From NCBI RefSeq assembly GCF_045635475.1, contig NZ_JBJGXI010000001.1, positions 62,001 through 126,000 of the forward strand: a DNA stretch of 64,000 nucleotides, in the 5' to 3' direction. The notes below the pieces were generated by a model. It was given only the letters and a program-made list of their open reading frames with translations, was not told the DNA's origin and searched no databases. Positions 44,397-52,063 of the stretch are shown here, one piece after another. Both the position numbers and the translations under genes were made by a program. Position 1 is the stretch's first letter, and every line of letters begins with the position of its first letter. Source of the stretch: JBJGXI01 sp045635475 (GTDB lineage Bacteria; Bacillota; Bacilli; Bacillales; Amphibacillaceae).

Positions 44397-45347
44397 CTAT
44401 TGTTGTTCTAAATACGCTATTTTCCACTCGCCATTTTCATCCTTTGCCATATCCACTTTAAAGATGCCGTTATCTAATGTATGTCTTTCGCCACTTTCTG
44501 TAATTCCTGTAGAACTCACATATGCTTGATAACTAAATGCACTATCGTCGTTAGCTGTAATCATGCCAGAATGAAAATTCGACTCGATATCAACGTACTC
44601 GAAGGATAGATATGTGTCTGCGAGTGATTGATAGGCTTCTGAATAGTCTGCTGGATTTAAGAAAGTATTACTGAGAATGTCACCAATTTGGTCTGCACTC
44701 TCAATCGTATAAAGCCCATAAAGACTTTCCCAACTCTTCTCTGCTTCATCAAGCAAATTCTCCTCAACTATCATATACTCTGATGGTAGAATTTCATTTG
44801 ATTTGATATCATCTATTTTCGCTTGAATCGTTTCTGTATTATCAATATGGTAGAAGTCATCTGACCGTGTTCCAGCCCCATCGAGGTAAATGACTTCCAT
44901 ATTGTAGCTATCGCCCTCAAGCCACTTAGCCTCTTCGTTATGGAAAATAGTAGCTGAAGTAAATTCTTGATTTATGTTATCATTTTCATTATATTCTTGA
45001 GCCATGACTTTTCCTTTAACGATTGCGAGTGCTTCATTGTCTTTTACGTATACCACTTCTAAACTTGTAAGGGTAATGGTAGGGTGTAAATCAATAAAAT
45101 CTTGAGTGTCTGTTTGATCTTCTTCATCAAATTCATGGTAATAAGATAGTACGGATTCTAAATCACCACTATTCATCGCCTCGTACTGTTCTTCAATCGA
45201 TACTGTAATTGCTTCGGCTGTAGATTCTTCGACGCCGTATTCGTTTACTTCCTTACTAGCAATGTTTGTTTCTTCGGTATTTGCGCTACCGCATCCAGCT
45301 ACAACAAGAGTTAAGCATAAAGTGGTGAAAATTGTTCGTAATTTCAT
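44397..45347 (-). CDS. Putative lipoprotein with NTF2-like repeats
   Basis: About 316 residues. Signal peptide and lipobox V-A-G-C. The mature part is acidic. IEEQYEAMNSGDLESVLSYY near residue 54 and a second region of similar fold end in an AKDENGEWKIAYLEQQ strand. This suggests two SnoaL/NTF2-like domains on the outer membrane face. GGAGG lies just upstream of the ATG at 45347. The role is unknown; similar lipoproteins are common in Bacillaceae. Confidence 0.7.
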   Translation of the reverse strand: MKLRTIFTTLCLTLVVAGCGSANTEETNIASKEVNEYGVEESTAEAITVSIEEQYEAMNSGDLESVLSYYHEFDEEDQTDTQDFIDLHPTITLTSLEVVYVKDNEALAIVKGKVMAQEYNENDNINQEFTSATIFHNEEAKWLEGDSYNMEVIYLDGAGTRSDDFYHIDNTETIQAKIDDIKSNEILPSEYMIVEENLLDEAEKSWESLYGLYTIESADQIGDILSNTFLNPADYSEAYQSLADTYLSFEYVDIESNFHSGMITANDDSAFSYQAYVSSTGITESGERHTLDNGIFKVDMAKDENGEWKIAYLEQQ

Positions 45348-45458
45348 AGTAACCTCCATGATGTATAATAGTATGAGTTTTATAAGCTATTAAATTATAG
45401 AGCAAAACGGGTTTTTTGGGAAGATTTTTGTTGTGGAATTCCACTTACTTGTGCTAGT

Positions 45459-45763
45459 GCCTGCCACTTCCCGAATTTTGTCATAATGTGTCGGCTGGAA
45501 ATCGTATAATTTAGAAGGGACATTTTGGGTGTTCTATTGTTACATATGAATGATAATTCATTAATAAACTAGATTGGTGGGTAAGTGGTTAAAATGTCTG
45601 GAGGGTCAATTTGGATTGTATTATTGTCTGTATGCAACAGGATCACAGGTAGTAAAAACAAGCATTACTATACAGGGAGTATGTGGGAGAGACGGAGGAA
45701 GTATAGGGAGTTTGTTGAGATTTTTGAGTGACTTAATATGACAAAATTCGCGAAGTGACAGGG
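45459..45763. repeat. Inverted-repeat-bounded element, about 305 bp
   Basis: Left end: TGCCTGCCACTTCCCGAATT, then TTGTCATAA. Right end: TATGACAAAATTCGCGAAGT, then GACAGGG. These are inverted copies of about 25 bases with two or three mismatches. Inside, 45575-45620 is a direct repeat of 50632-50676 (GGTGGGTAAGTGGTTAA and GTCAATTTGGATT). No transposase inside. It may be a miniature transposable element. Confidence 0.5.
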
Positions 45764-45778
45764 GATTTTCATTCCGCT

Positions 45779-45905
45779 ATTTTTCTTTTAACACTGGTAT
45801 GACTGAAGATGGGCGCATTTAAGCAATTGTATACGAAAAAAGTGAAAAAAGATTCAGACCGTTTACTGGATGGGATACCACTAGTAACGAAAAAAATCTT
45901 ATAAT
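45779..45905 (+). pseudogene. Frameshifted small-gene remnant, unassigned
   Basis: Two frames join as FNTGMTEDGRI then FKQLYTKKVKKDSDRLLDGI-PLVTKKIL, with a one-base shift between. It ends 21 bases before the antitoxin-like gene. It could be the end of a former partner gene. Not recognised. Confidence 0.3.
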
Positions 45906-45925
45906 AAAAGGAGGAGGTATTGATT

Positions 45926-46280
45926 ATGAGTAAAAAAGACAGCGCAGCATCAGTTGAAGAGCAATATGATGAAAGAGGAAGGCTTATCATTACCGATCCC
46001 AGTCAAATTCCAGAAAATATGACAGAGGAGGAGGTTGTTGATTTTTGGGATAAGTATGCGATGAGTGAAGAGTTGCTTAATGAAAGCTATATAGAAGATG
46101 ATGATTTACCCCCCACCTAGGAAAAGCGCTACAAAACCAATTAACCTACGAATTGAAAATGACTTACTGAACCGCTTGCAAAGATTAGCTGAATCTATAT
46201 AGATTCCTTATCAAACTTTATTAAAACAATTCGTAGCCGAAAGAGTATATGAGGAAGAAAAAAGAGAAAAAATATTTTAA
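45926..46280 (+). pseudogene. CopG-type antitoxin gene, broken by frameshift and stop
   Basis: A good start (ATG 45926 after AAAGGAGGAGG) gives SKKDSAASVEEQYDERGRLI, NMTEEEVVDFWDKYAM, then stops at a C-run near 46112. In the frame that follows if one C is removed, it continues PPRKSATKPINLRIENDLLN, RLQRLAESI, a TAG, then IPYQTLLKQFVAERVYEEEK. The combined sequence is the ribbon-helix-helix antitoxin of the CopG/BrnA-associated type. No toxin gene is found beside it. Confidence 0.7.
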
Positions 46281-46314
46281 CTCCTTTTAAGTAGTTCCAG
46301 AAACTTCTCGAAGT

Positions 46315-46433
46315 TTGGAACAGCGGGTCAGGTCTACTGTTCCGGTCTATGAAAATAAAACATGGGGGGACGATAAACCTGACCCCGTGTTCCACGCCGT
46401 GTTCCCCGTGTTCCCCGTGTTCCACACATTTTT
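46315..46433. repeat. GGGTCAGGTTT element, copy 3, with tandem CGTGTTCCC units
   Basis: GGAACAGCGGGTCAGGTCTA at the left, then CTGTTCCGGTCTATGAAAAT, and ATAAACCTGACCCCGTGTTC at the right. The right end is followed by about three short tandem repeats of the CGTGTTCC unit (46387-46423), as if the end had been copied repeatedly. Confidence 0.65.
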
Positions 46434-46559
46434 TCAGCTGAATCCAATCTTCGACGTTGATAGGCTACTTCAGTAATCATTGTGATGGAAATGGGAATTT
46501 TTGAACAACCGCTATAAGCTGTTTCTGCCATTTGCTCCATATCTACGAAATAAAGTTTT

Positions 46560-47072
46560 CTACTGTAAATCTATGACATATTCATTACCAGTATCTTTAT
46601 TTAAAAAATAACTCGAATATATCAATTGTGCTGGCTTTTCTCCTTTGTCAAACATTAAAGACATTTTACCGCTATTGCTTCCTTCTGGTCGGATATTAGC
46701 ACTTTTATAATCTCCTAAACTACCTACCACAGCATAAACCTCTGTACCATTTTCATCATAGACATTAAAGTTAGCACTGCCAAAGTAACCAGATAATATT
46801 TCAACATCGCTAGTATTATTGATGATTAAATCATATGTGATAAAACTATAATTTTCATTATCACTAACGTTCTCGACAAATTCAATATTAGAGATCGTTA
46901 CATTTGCTGTAAATACCTCACCATTTGCTCCATCTTTTCCTACAATATCAAATGCTTCACCTTCATTTACATCATAGGTTTTACCGAATTCAGGTTTACT
47001 AGATGGTGCTTCAGAGCACGCACCTAATAGAGTAATTACGAGAACAAGTGTTATAGTTAGTAGTTTTTTCAT
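46560..47072 (-). CDS. Putative lipoprotein, DUF4352-like
   Basis: About 170 residues. The ATG at 47072 follows AGGAGG. Signal peptide with lipobox L-G-A-C. The mature domain has VTISNIEFVENVSDNENYSF, LIINNTSDVEILSGYFGSAN, and the NVYDENGTEVYAV pattern typical of DUF4352-type immunoglobulin-like domains of Firmicutes surface lipoproteins. Cell-surface, function unknown. The upstream membrane-protein gene ends 59 bases before it on the same strand. Confidence 0.75.
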   Translation of the reverse strand: MKKLLTITLVLVITLLGACSEAPSSKPEFGKTYDVNEGEAFDIVGKDGANGEVFTANVTISNIEFVENVSDNENYSFITYDLIINNTSDVEILSGYFGSANFNVYDENGTEVYAVVGSLGDYKSANIRPEGSNSGKMSLMFDKGEKPAQLIYSSYFLNKDTGNEYVIDLQ

Positions 47073-47131
47073 GTGTTTACCTCCTGAGTCAATAGGGACT
47101 GTTTTTTTGTACCACTTTTTCTTTTGTCCGT

Positions 47132-47650
47132 TTACCAATTATCATGATCATTCCAAGACGAGGCATGTTCGTGAAATTCTCTTTCCTGCGTTTCCATCAC
47201 GTCATCCAATACATCGTGTGACCTTCTTGAACTTCCTGAATATCCAGAGCTGCTGGCAGAATACCCCTTTTTTGAACGACCAATAGATGCATACTCTACT
47301 GTAAAGAAAAAGGATTCAATCGGGGTGGCTAATAAACAGAATGCTACGACATACCCAACCGTTACGTTTTTGTCGATGAAGATAATATAAAGATAGGCTG
47401 TGATAAATGCGAATAAAAATAAAGAACCTCTTATGTATTTCCTCTGTGCGAATTGTCCAGCGCATGTGAAGACCGCAGACAATAAGGCCGGAAACAGCCC
47501 TCCAGTCATTGGCTTTGTATTCCTCACCACCAGGAATACAAGTAGGTTAACGAATAGTATAATACCCATCCCTATAAGTGCAAAAGGGACTTCTTCCAAG
47601 GTGAAATAACCTTTATCCATGAGCCATCGTGCTATTAAATACAACCCCAT
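47132..47650 (-). CDS. Hypothetical membrane protein
   Basis: About 172 residues with four hydrophobic helices (LIGMGIILFVNLLVFLVV and others), then a C-terminal Ser/Gly-rich and His-rich cytoplasmic tail (YSASSSGYSGSSRRSHDVLD). The ATG at 47650 is 6 bases from AGGA; a longer version would start at a TTG (47695) without a clear site. No family recognised. The stretch 47651-47963 upstream shows no gene I can support. Confidence 0.6.
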   Translation of the reverse strand: MGLYLIARWLMDKGYFTLEEVPFALIGMGIILFVNLLVFLVVRNTKPMTGGLFPALLSAVFTCAGQFAQRKYIRGSLFLFAFITAYLYIIFIDKNVTVGYVVAFCLLATPIESFFFTVEYASIGRSKKGYSASSSGYSGSSRRSHDVLDDVMETQEREFHEHASSWNDHDNW

Positions 47651-47963
47651 AGTTAATCCTGCTTCCTTTCTTATTAGAGGTTCAAAAAATCCCAATTAAT
47701 CACAATGATTACTCAAGTAGCCTATCTACGTTGAATATTGTATTCGCCCGAAAAATCCGGTCCTCACGTAGGCTCTGTCTACTCTCCGGTCGTCTTTTTC
47801 TAGTTTTATCCAAGCTTCTCGGTGCTAATAACGGAACTTTTTGAACACACACTATTAGATAATTATCTCTAAATCTAGTTTTTCTTAGTTGCATCGCGTT
47901 ATAAAGGTACATAAAATGTTATCATAGTCATTATTACAAAATCATTACACAACAGGAGGAAGC

Positions 47964-49271
47964 ATGAAGACCGTTGAGCTACTAGATGCAACATTGCATT
48001 ATAAGATAACCGGTAAACATAGAGAGGATAAGCCTACGCTAATATTCCTGCATGGAGTGGGATTGGATCATACAGAATTCAACTTTATCATTCCGTATCT
48101 AGAAAACTATCGAATTATTACATACGATCTACGCTGGCACGGAAACTCTATCGGCGAATTTTATGATAGAGATGAAGAGAATTGGAATGCATTAAAGAAT
48201 GATTTTTTAGCTATAGTCGAGCAGGAAGCTGTTGGTAAGCTGCATCTAGTATCCCACGGAATTGGTGCACAGTTAGCGGTAGAGCTCATTAGTCGAGAGC
48301 TAATCAAACCAACGACAAACACAATCATCTCCACTCCTTTTTATTATCCAGAAGCTGTCGCTAAAAAAGGTATGCAATATCGAGCGGAAAAGATAGCGGG
48401 AATGTCAGGAGCAGAGCTTGGTACGTGGATGATTCCTCAGATTATGGTAAATACAGATGAGGTAAAACACGCGACGATACAGCGTGCGTTTGAAAAAGTG
48501 CAAATGGATTTATACATGGATATATTTCGATTGCATGCAAACGCCATTTCATTAGAAAAATTAAAATATGTGACAGTACCTACGCTACTTCTTAATGGGG
48601 AAATGGATGTGAATTATCCCCCAGAATTAACGAATTTAAGTATAAGATACTTGCCTAATACACAGTTAAAAGTCGTTAAACATGCTTCCAATATGGTTCA
48701 TGTGGATCAACCTGAGCGGGCAGCAGCACTTTTAGAAGAATTCTTTCACATGTATGAAGGTGACAGAAGTGACCGAATAGGAGCGTTGGATCTGCCATAC
48801 TTAGACTTGCTTCACGAACAATTAGACTCATTTAAAATAATCGTTCGAATTGATTTTTTAACTATTTTTTCGATGCAAGTAAATGGGAAACAGGTGGAAG
48901 GAAAATGGAATCAACGAAAAGCCAAGGAACTTATTGCTTATCTAGCTTTTCATGGGAAATCAATGAAAGAAACGATAAGTGAAAGTTTATGGCCCAATAG
49001 GACAAAAGACCACGCGCAAAATCAACTGCGTGTAGCGATTCATCACCTTCGTACGATTCTTAAACAAGCTGGGTTAAACGAATTTATACATACTGATTCT
49101 CAATATGTTTGGATAACTGATCAAATTGATTTGAATTGTGACGTAAAAGAGGCGCTGGAAGGTAAGGTGTCACTTCCACCTGCCGTCCAACTTTTCACCG
49201 ATCTGAAGTCGGACTGGACAATGCCGATCCAGTATCGACTGGAGGATGTGCATGATTCGGGTGTCAGTTGA
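47964..49271 (+). CDS. Alpha/beta hydrolase fold fused to a SARP/OmpR-like DNA-binding domain
   Basis: 435 residues. Residues 1-265 are an alpha/beta hydrolase (LIFLHGVGLDHTEFNFIIPY oxyanion region, LLNGEMDV acid, NMVHVDQPE histidine). The nucleophile elbow, normally G-x-S-x-G, reads S-H-G-I-G with Gly99 at the Ser position, so catalysis is probably lost. Residues about 285-420 match the winged-helix region of activator-type regulators: RIDFLTIFSMQVNGKQVEGK, WNQRKAKELIAYLAFHGKSM, and QLRVAIHHLRTILKQAG. A ligand-sensing transcription factor is the likely role. AGGAGGA precedes the ATG. Targets unknown. Confidence 0.75.
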   Translation: MKTVELLDATLHYKITGKHREDKPTLIFLHGVGLDHTEFNFIIPYLENYRIITYDLRWHGNSIGEFYDRDEENWNALKNDFLAIVEQEAVGKLHLVSHGIGAQLAVELISRELIKPTTNTIISTPFYYPEAVAKKGMQYRAEKIAGMSGAELGTWMIPQIMVNTDEVKHATIQRAFEKVQMDLYMDIFRLHANAISLEKLKYVTVPTLLLNGEMDVNYPPELTNLSIRYLPNTQLKVVKHASNMVHVDQPERAAALLEEFFHMYEGDRSDRIGALDLPYLDLLHEQLDSFKIIVRIDFLTIFSMQVNGKQVEGKWNQRKAKELIAYLAFHGKSMKETISESLWPNRTKDHAQNQLRVAIHHLRTILKQAGLNEFIHTDSQYVWITDQIDLNCDVKEALEGKVSLPPAVQLFTDLKSDWTMPIQYRLEDVHDSGVS

Positions 49272-49300
49272 TGTTGGTGGGGGTATGACTTCAGGGGTAA

Positions 49301-49397
49301 GTGGAACAGGGTCAGAGTGGAACAGAGGGTCAGATTTACTGTTGCAGTCTATGAGAATAATACATAAGGGGGACGATAAACCTGACCCCGTGTTCCA
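49301..49397. repeat. GGGTCAGGTTT element, copy 4
   Basis: GTGGAACAGGGTCAGAGTGG then AACAGAGGGTCAGATTTACT at the left (the left end is doubled). The centre is GTCTATGAGAATAATACATA and the right end is AAACCTGACCCCGTGTTCC. Closely similar to copy 3. Confidence 0.65.
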
Positions 49398-49495
49398 ATA
49401 AATCTGACTCAATGTTCGCACACTTAACAAGTAAACAAATTATATGATACTATTTTAGTAGAAAGTTGTTCGTATTCATGAAGGAGTGTAAACAC

Positions 49496-49705
49496 ATGAA
49501 GTTCGGAATGAGAAGGCCAAGTATCAAGCGGTCTATTAAAGCAAGAACGACTGGAAAAGCGAAAAGAGCTGTAAAAAGTGCGCTCATCCCTGGATACGGT
49601 AAGAAAGGGGCTGGTTGGGTGAAAAACCCCAAAAAAGCTGCGTACAATAAAGTTTATAACAAGACTTCATTTAGTCTATGGGATCTCTTAAAAAAATTAA
49701 AGTGA
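49496..49705 (+). CDS. Small basic conserved hypothetical protein
   Basis: 69 residues, very basic (MKFGMRRPSIKRSIKARTTG, then YGKKGAGWVKNPKKAAYNKV). A strong AAGGAG site lies before the ATG at 49496. Similar short Lys/Arg-rich proteins occur widely in Bacillus relatives as far as I recall. No function is known. It could bind nucleic acid, but that is only suggested by charge. Confidence 0.65.
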   Translation: MKFGMRRPSIKRSIKARTTGKAKRAVKSALIPGYGKKGAGWVKNPKKAAYNKVYNKTSFSLWDLLKKLK

Positions 49706-49735
49706 GCAAGACTTGAGGCACAGTATTTTTGAAAA

Positions 49736-49839
49736 CGGGGACACTACAGATCAGTGTGCATCCATGGTATCCATAAAAGAGGAAAGGTACCGTAGATGCA
49801 AATTATAACTGAAACAACTAACCTGACCCCGTGTCCCAC
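49736..49839. repeat. GGGTCAGGTTT-like element, degenerate copy 5
   Basis: Left end GGGGACACTACAGATCAG, right end CTAACCTGACCCCGTGTCCC. More diverged than copies 1, 3 and 4. It ends 22 bases before the next start codon, so it could supply leader or promoter sequence. Confidence 0.45.
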
Positions 49840-49860
49840 TTCTAAAGGAGGCTTTTTCTT

Positions 49861-50481
49861 ATGAATATTTTACTTTTAGGTGCAACTGGACGAGTTGGAA
49901 GTCGAATAGTTACTTATGCAATTCAGAATGGACATCAGGTTAACGTATTAGTTCGTACTCCAGATAAGATTCAAATAACTAACGAAAATTTAACCATTAT
50001 GCAAGGAAATGCTTTAAATGAAAATGACATCATCCGTTCAATGCATGGGATTGATGTAGTTATTAGTGCACTAAATACCGATGGCACAACCACTCTATCA
50101 GAAAGTATGCCACTTATTATCAAAGCAATGGAAAACGAAGGTATAAAACGTATAATCACTATCGGAACCGCGGGTATCCTGCAAAGTAGAACCACGCCAA
50201 ATTCTCTGCGTTACCAAACAAGTGAATCAAAGCGTAGATCAACTCGTGCAGCGCAAGAACACCATAAAGTTTACGAAATGCTCAAACATTCAACCCTCGA
50301 ATGGACGATTGTCTGTCCTACCTACTTGCCGGATGGAGAAAGGATAGGCAAATATCGTGTAGAACGAGATTTTTTGCCAGTGGATGGCGTTAAAATATCC
50401 GTCCCAGATACAGCAGAATTTACATTTAGACAGATTAATACAAACGATTATATAGGATCACGTGTAGGTATCGCCTACTAA
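49861..50481 (+). CDS. NAD(P)-binding protein (NmrA/SDR-a5 type)
   Basis: 206 residues with an N-terminal Rossmann motif NILLLGATGRVGSRIVTYAI (GxTGxxG), VNVLVRTPDK for NADP preference, IDVVISALNT, and WTIVCPTYLPDGE. It belongs to the atypical short-chain dehydrogenase/NAD(P)H-binding family, which includes flavin-reductase-like and regulatory proteins. AAAGGAGG lies 9 bases before the ATG. Stands alone among repeats. Substrate unknown. Confidence 0.82.
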   Translation: MNILLLGATGRVGSRIVTYAIQNGHQVNVLVRTPDKIQITNENLTIMQGNALNENDIIRSMHGIDVVISALNTDGTTTLSESMPLIIKAMENEGIKRIITIGTAGILQSRTTPNSLRYQTSESKRRSTRAAQEHHKVYEMLKHSTLEWTIVCPTYLPDGERIGKYRVERDFLPVDGVKISVPDTAEFTFRQINTNDYIGSRVGIAY

Positions 50482-50837
50482 TAATACGCTTATACTACTT
50501 TCGTATTGGATTAAATCGTTTGTTGAAAAAGGAAATGAGATAGGGAAACAATCTCCGCTCCCACTAAAGCATCCCTTTCTGTCCTACCTAAAATATGAAT
50601 TAGAGTCATAACAAGTAAGGGGGATGCGTTTGGGTGGGTAAGTGGTTAATATCTCTAAAATGTCAATTTGGATTAGGTTTTTTTAATGATAGAATCCCCC
50701 GGCGTAGCCCCCGACTCTTTCCGGCGAATGAAAAGAATAGGGCAACTCAGCAATCGTTGACTCTAAACGGACCATGTAAACAAATCAAAACGCTCGTTAT
50801 TTTTTCTGAACTCAAATTTTGCACAGTTAAGCTACTT
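50482..50837. other. Intergenic with a dispersed direct repeat
   Basis: 50632-50676 repeats the block at 45575-45620. No gene is supported here. An open frame across 50634-50867 has no ribosome binding site and no recognisable family. Confidence 0.4.
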
Positions 50838-51045
50838 TCATTCCAGATGACTAATCCTTTCTTCTAGTATTTCTATTTGACGAATTGTTTCCTCATCTTT
50901 TACAATTTTTTCTTTACCATGGATGATAGTTTGATAGACTCCCTCATATATGCTGCTGTAATCGCCAATTTCTGAAACAACTTTCTCTTCATGATATCCA
51001 CCAGCTTCGTCTGTAAAGCTATTATCAATGCTAGATAGAAAGATT
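50838..51045 (-). pseudogene. C-terminal remnant of a Gfo/Idh/MocA-type oxidoreductase
   Basis: Minus-strand translation: FTDEAGGYHEEKVVSEIGDY, SSIYEGVYQTIIHGKEKIVK, DEETIRQIEILEERISHLE then stop. This is the end of inositol/glucose-fructose-type oxidoreductases (the YvaA/IolW kind). The N-terminal NAD-binding part is absent. Upstream to 51200 nothing further is recognisable. Confidence 0.75.
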
Positions 51046-51219
51046 GTTATGACCTACTATTCATATTGGTGGAAAAATTAGAATTGCTTAGATATATATT
51101 TAGGCGAGCTAGCATAATCCTAATCCAATCCAGGATAAACCCGAGCACACCTTTTGTATGATAAGTAACATACAAATAAATATCAATATCTTCATTAAGG
51201 TTCCGTGTCTTCCCGGGGA

Positions 51220-51525
51220 TTTTGGGTCAGGTTTGGCGTTCCAGCTAGAATTATCTACTAAGTAAATGGAACGTGAAACCTAACCTATATCCTTTTATTT
51301 GGTAAAAATCTGTTCGGAATGAGCGTGATTTTGCCGTGCTAAAAAATATATTATTAGATTATTTTTATTGATTACATCTTGAATTAATCCCCATATTGAT
51401 CCTACGAGCATTAACTTCTGTCAAACTTCTCTTTTAAATCCGTTTGATAGGGGCAGGTTTTTTCGTCTCAGCTACGATTTTTTATTAAGGAAATGCAACG
51501 TGGAACCTGACACCTTATCCCTTCT
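51220..51525. repeat. Two degenerate GGTCAGGTTT-type repeats
   Basis: 51224-51290: TTGGGTCAGGTTTGGCGTTC with TGGAACGTGAAACCTAACC. 51456-51519: GGGGCAGGTTTTTTCGTC with CAACGTGGAACCTGACACC. Both have the plan of copies 1-4 with mutations. Confidence 0.4.
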
Positions 51526-52063
51526 AAAAATAGATAAATATGGAAAAGATTGAAAAACATCTAAAAATTTAATATCGCTCCCGGAGTGAAACCGTTTACT
51601 TTTCTTCTTTTCATTGATTGGATATTTGATATAATAAAATTAAATATGTTAGATACTGCAAAAGATAAGACACTAGTTTACAACATATCGATAGATTTTT
51701 AAACTCCCAACTTTATACGTTCTAAAGCCTAATCCAAGAGTCTCTCTAAAATTGATCATCAAGCAACACATCACTCATCTCTTGTAATTTTTGAAATCAT
51801 CAAGTTAGATATTAGTTATTTTTTCGTCAACTTATAATATTTCGGAGTTTATAGGATTCAACTAATTCACTTTATTATTTTGTAAATATAGAAGAGAACT
51901 AAATAAGAAAGTTGTGTATTCCTGTCCATATCGGTTATCTTTTGGACAGGAACCACCTGAAGTTCTATTGTAAAGGATTTTATTTTATACTAACCTATTG
52001 TTTTTTGAACACTCTTATTATTTTACAAGCTTGGCTATTTTAAATTAGGGAAGGTGAGTGAAA
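51526..52063. other. Intergenic leader region of the kinase gene
   Basis: AT-rich, no gene. A 9-bp perfect hairpin TTCCTGTCC / GGACAGGAA lies at 51919-51952. No promoter can be called with confidence. Confidence 0.35.

Noticed and set aside
47709..47912. 67-codon minus-strand frame rich in Arg
   Set aside because: No start signal; arginine-rich translation looks like random frame in intergenic DNA.
43780..51525. CRISPR array from the repeated GGGTCAGG units
   Set aside because: Spacing is irregular (hundreds to thousands of bases), the units are inverted pairs, and there are no cas genes.
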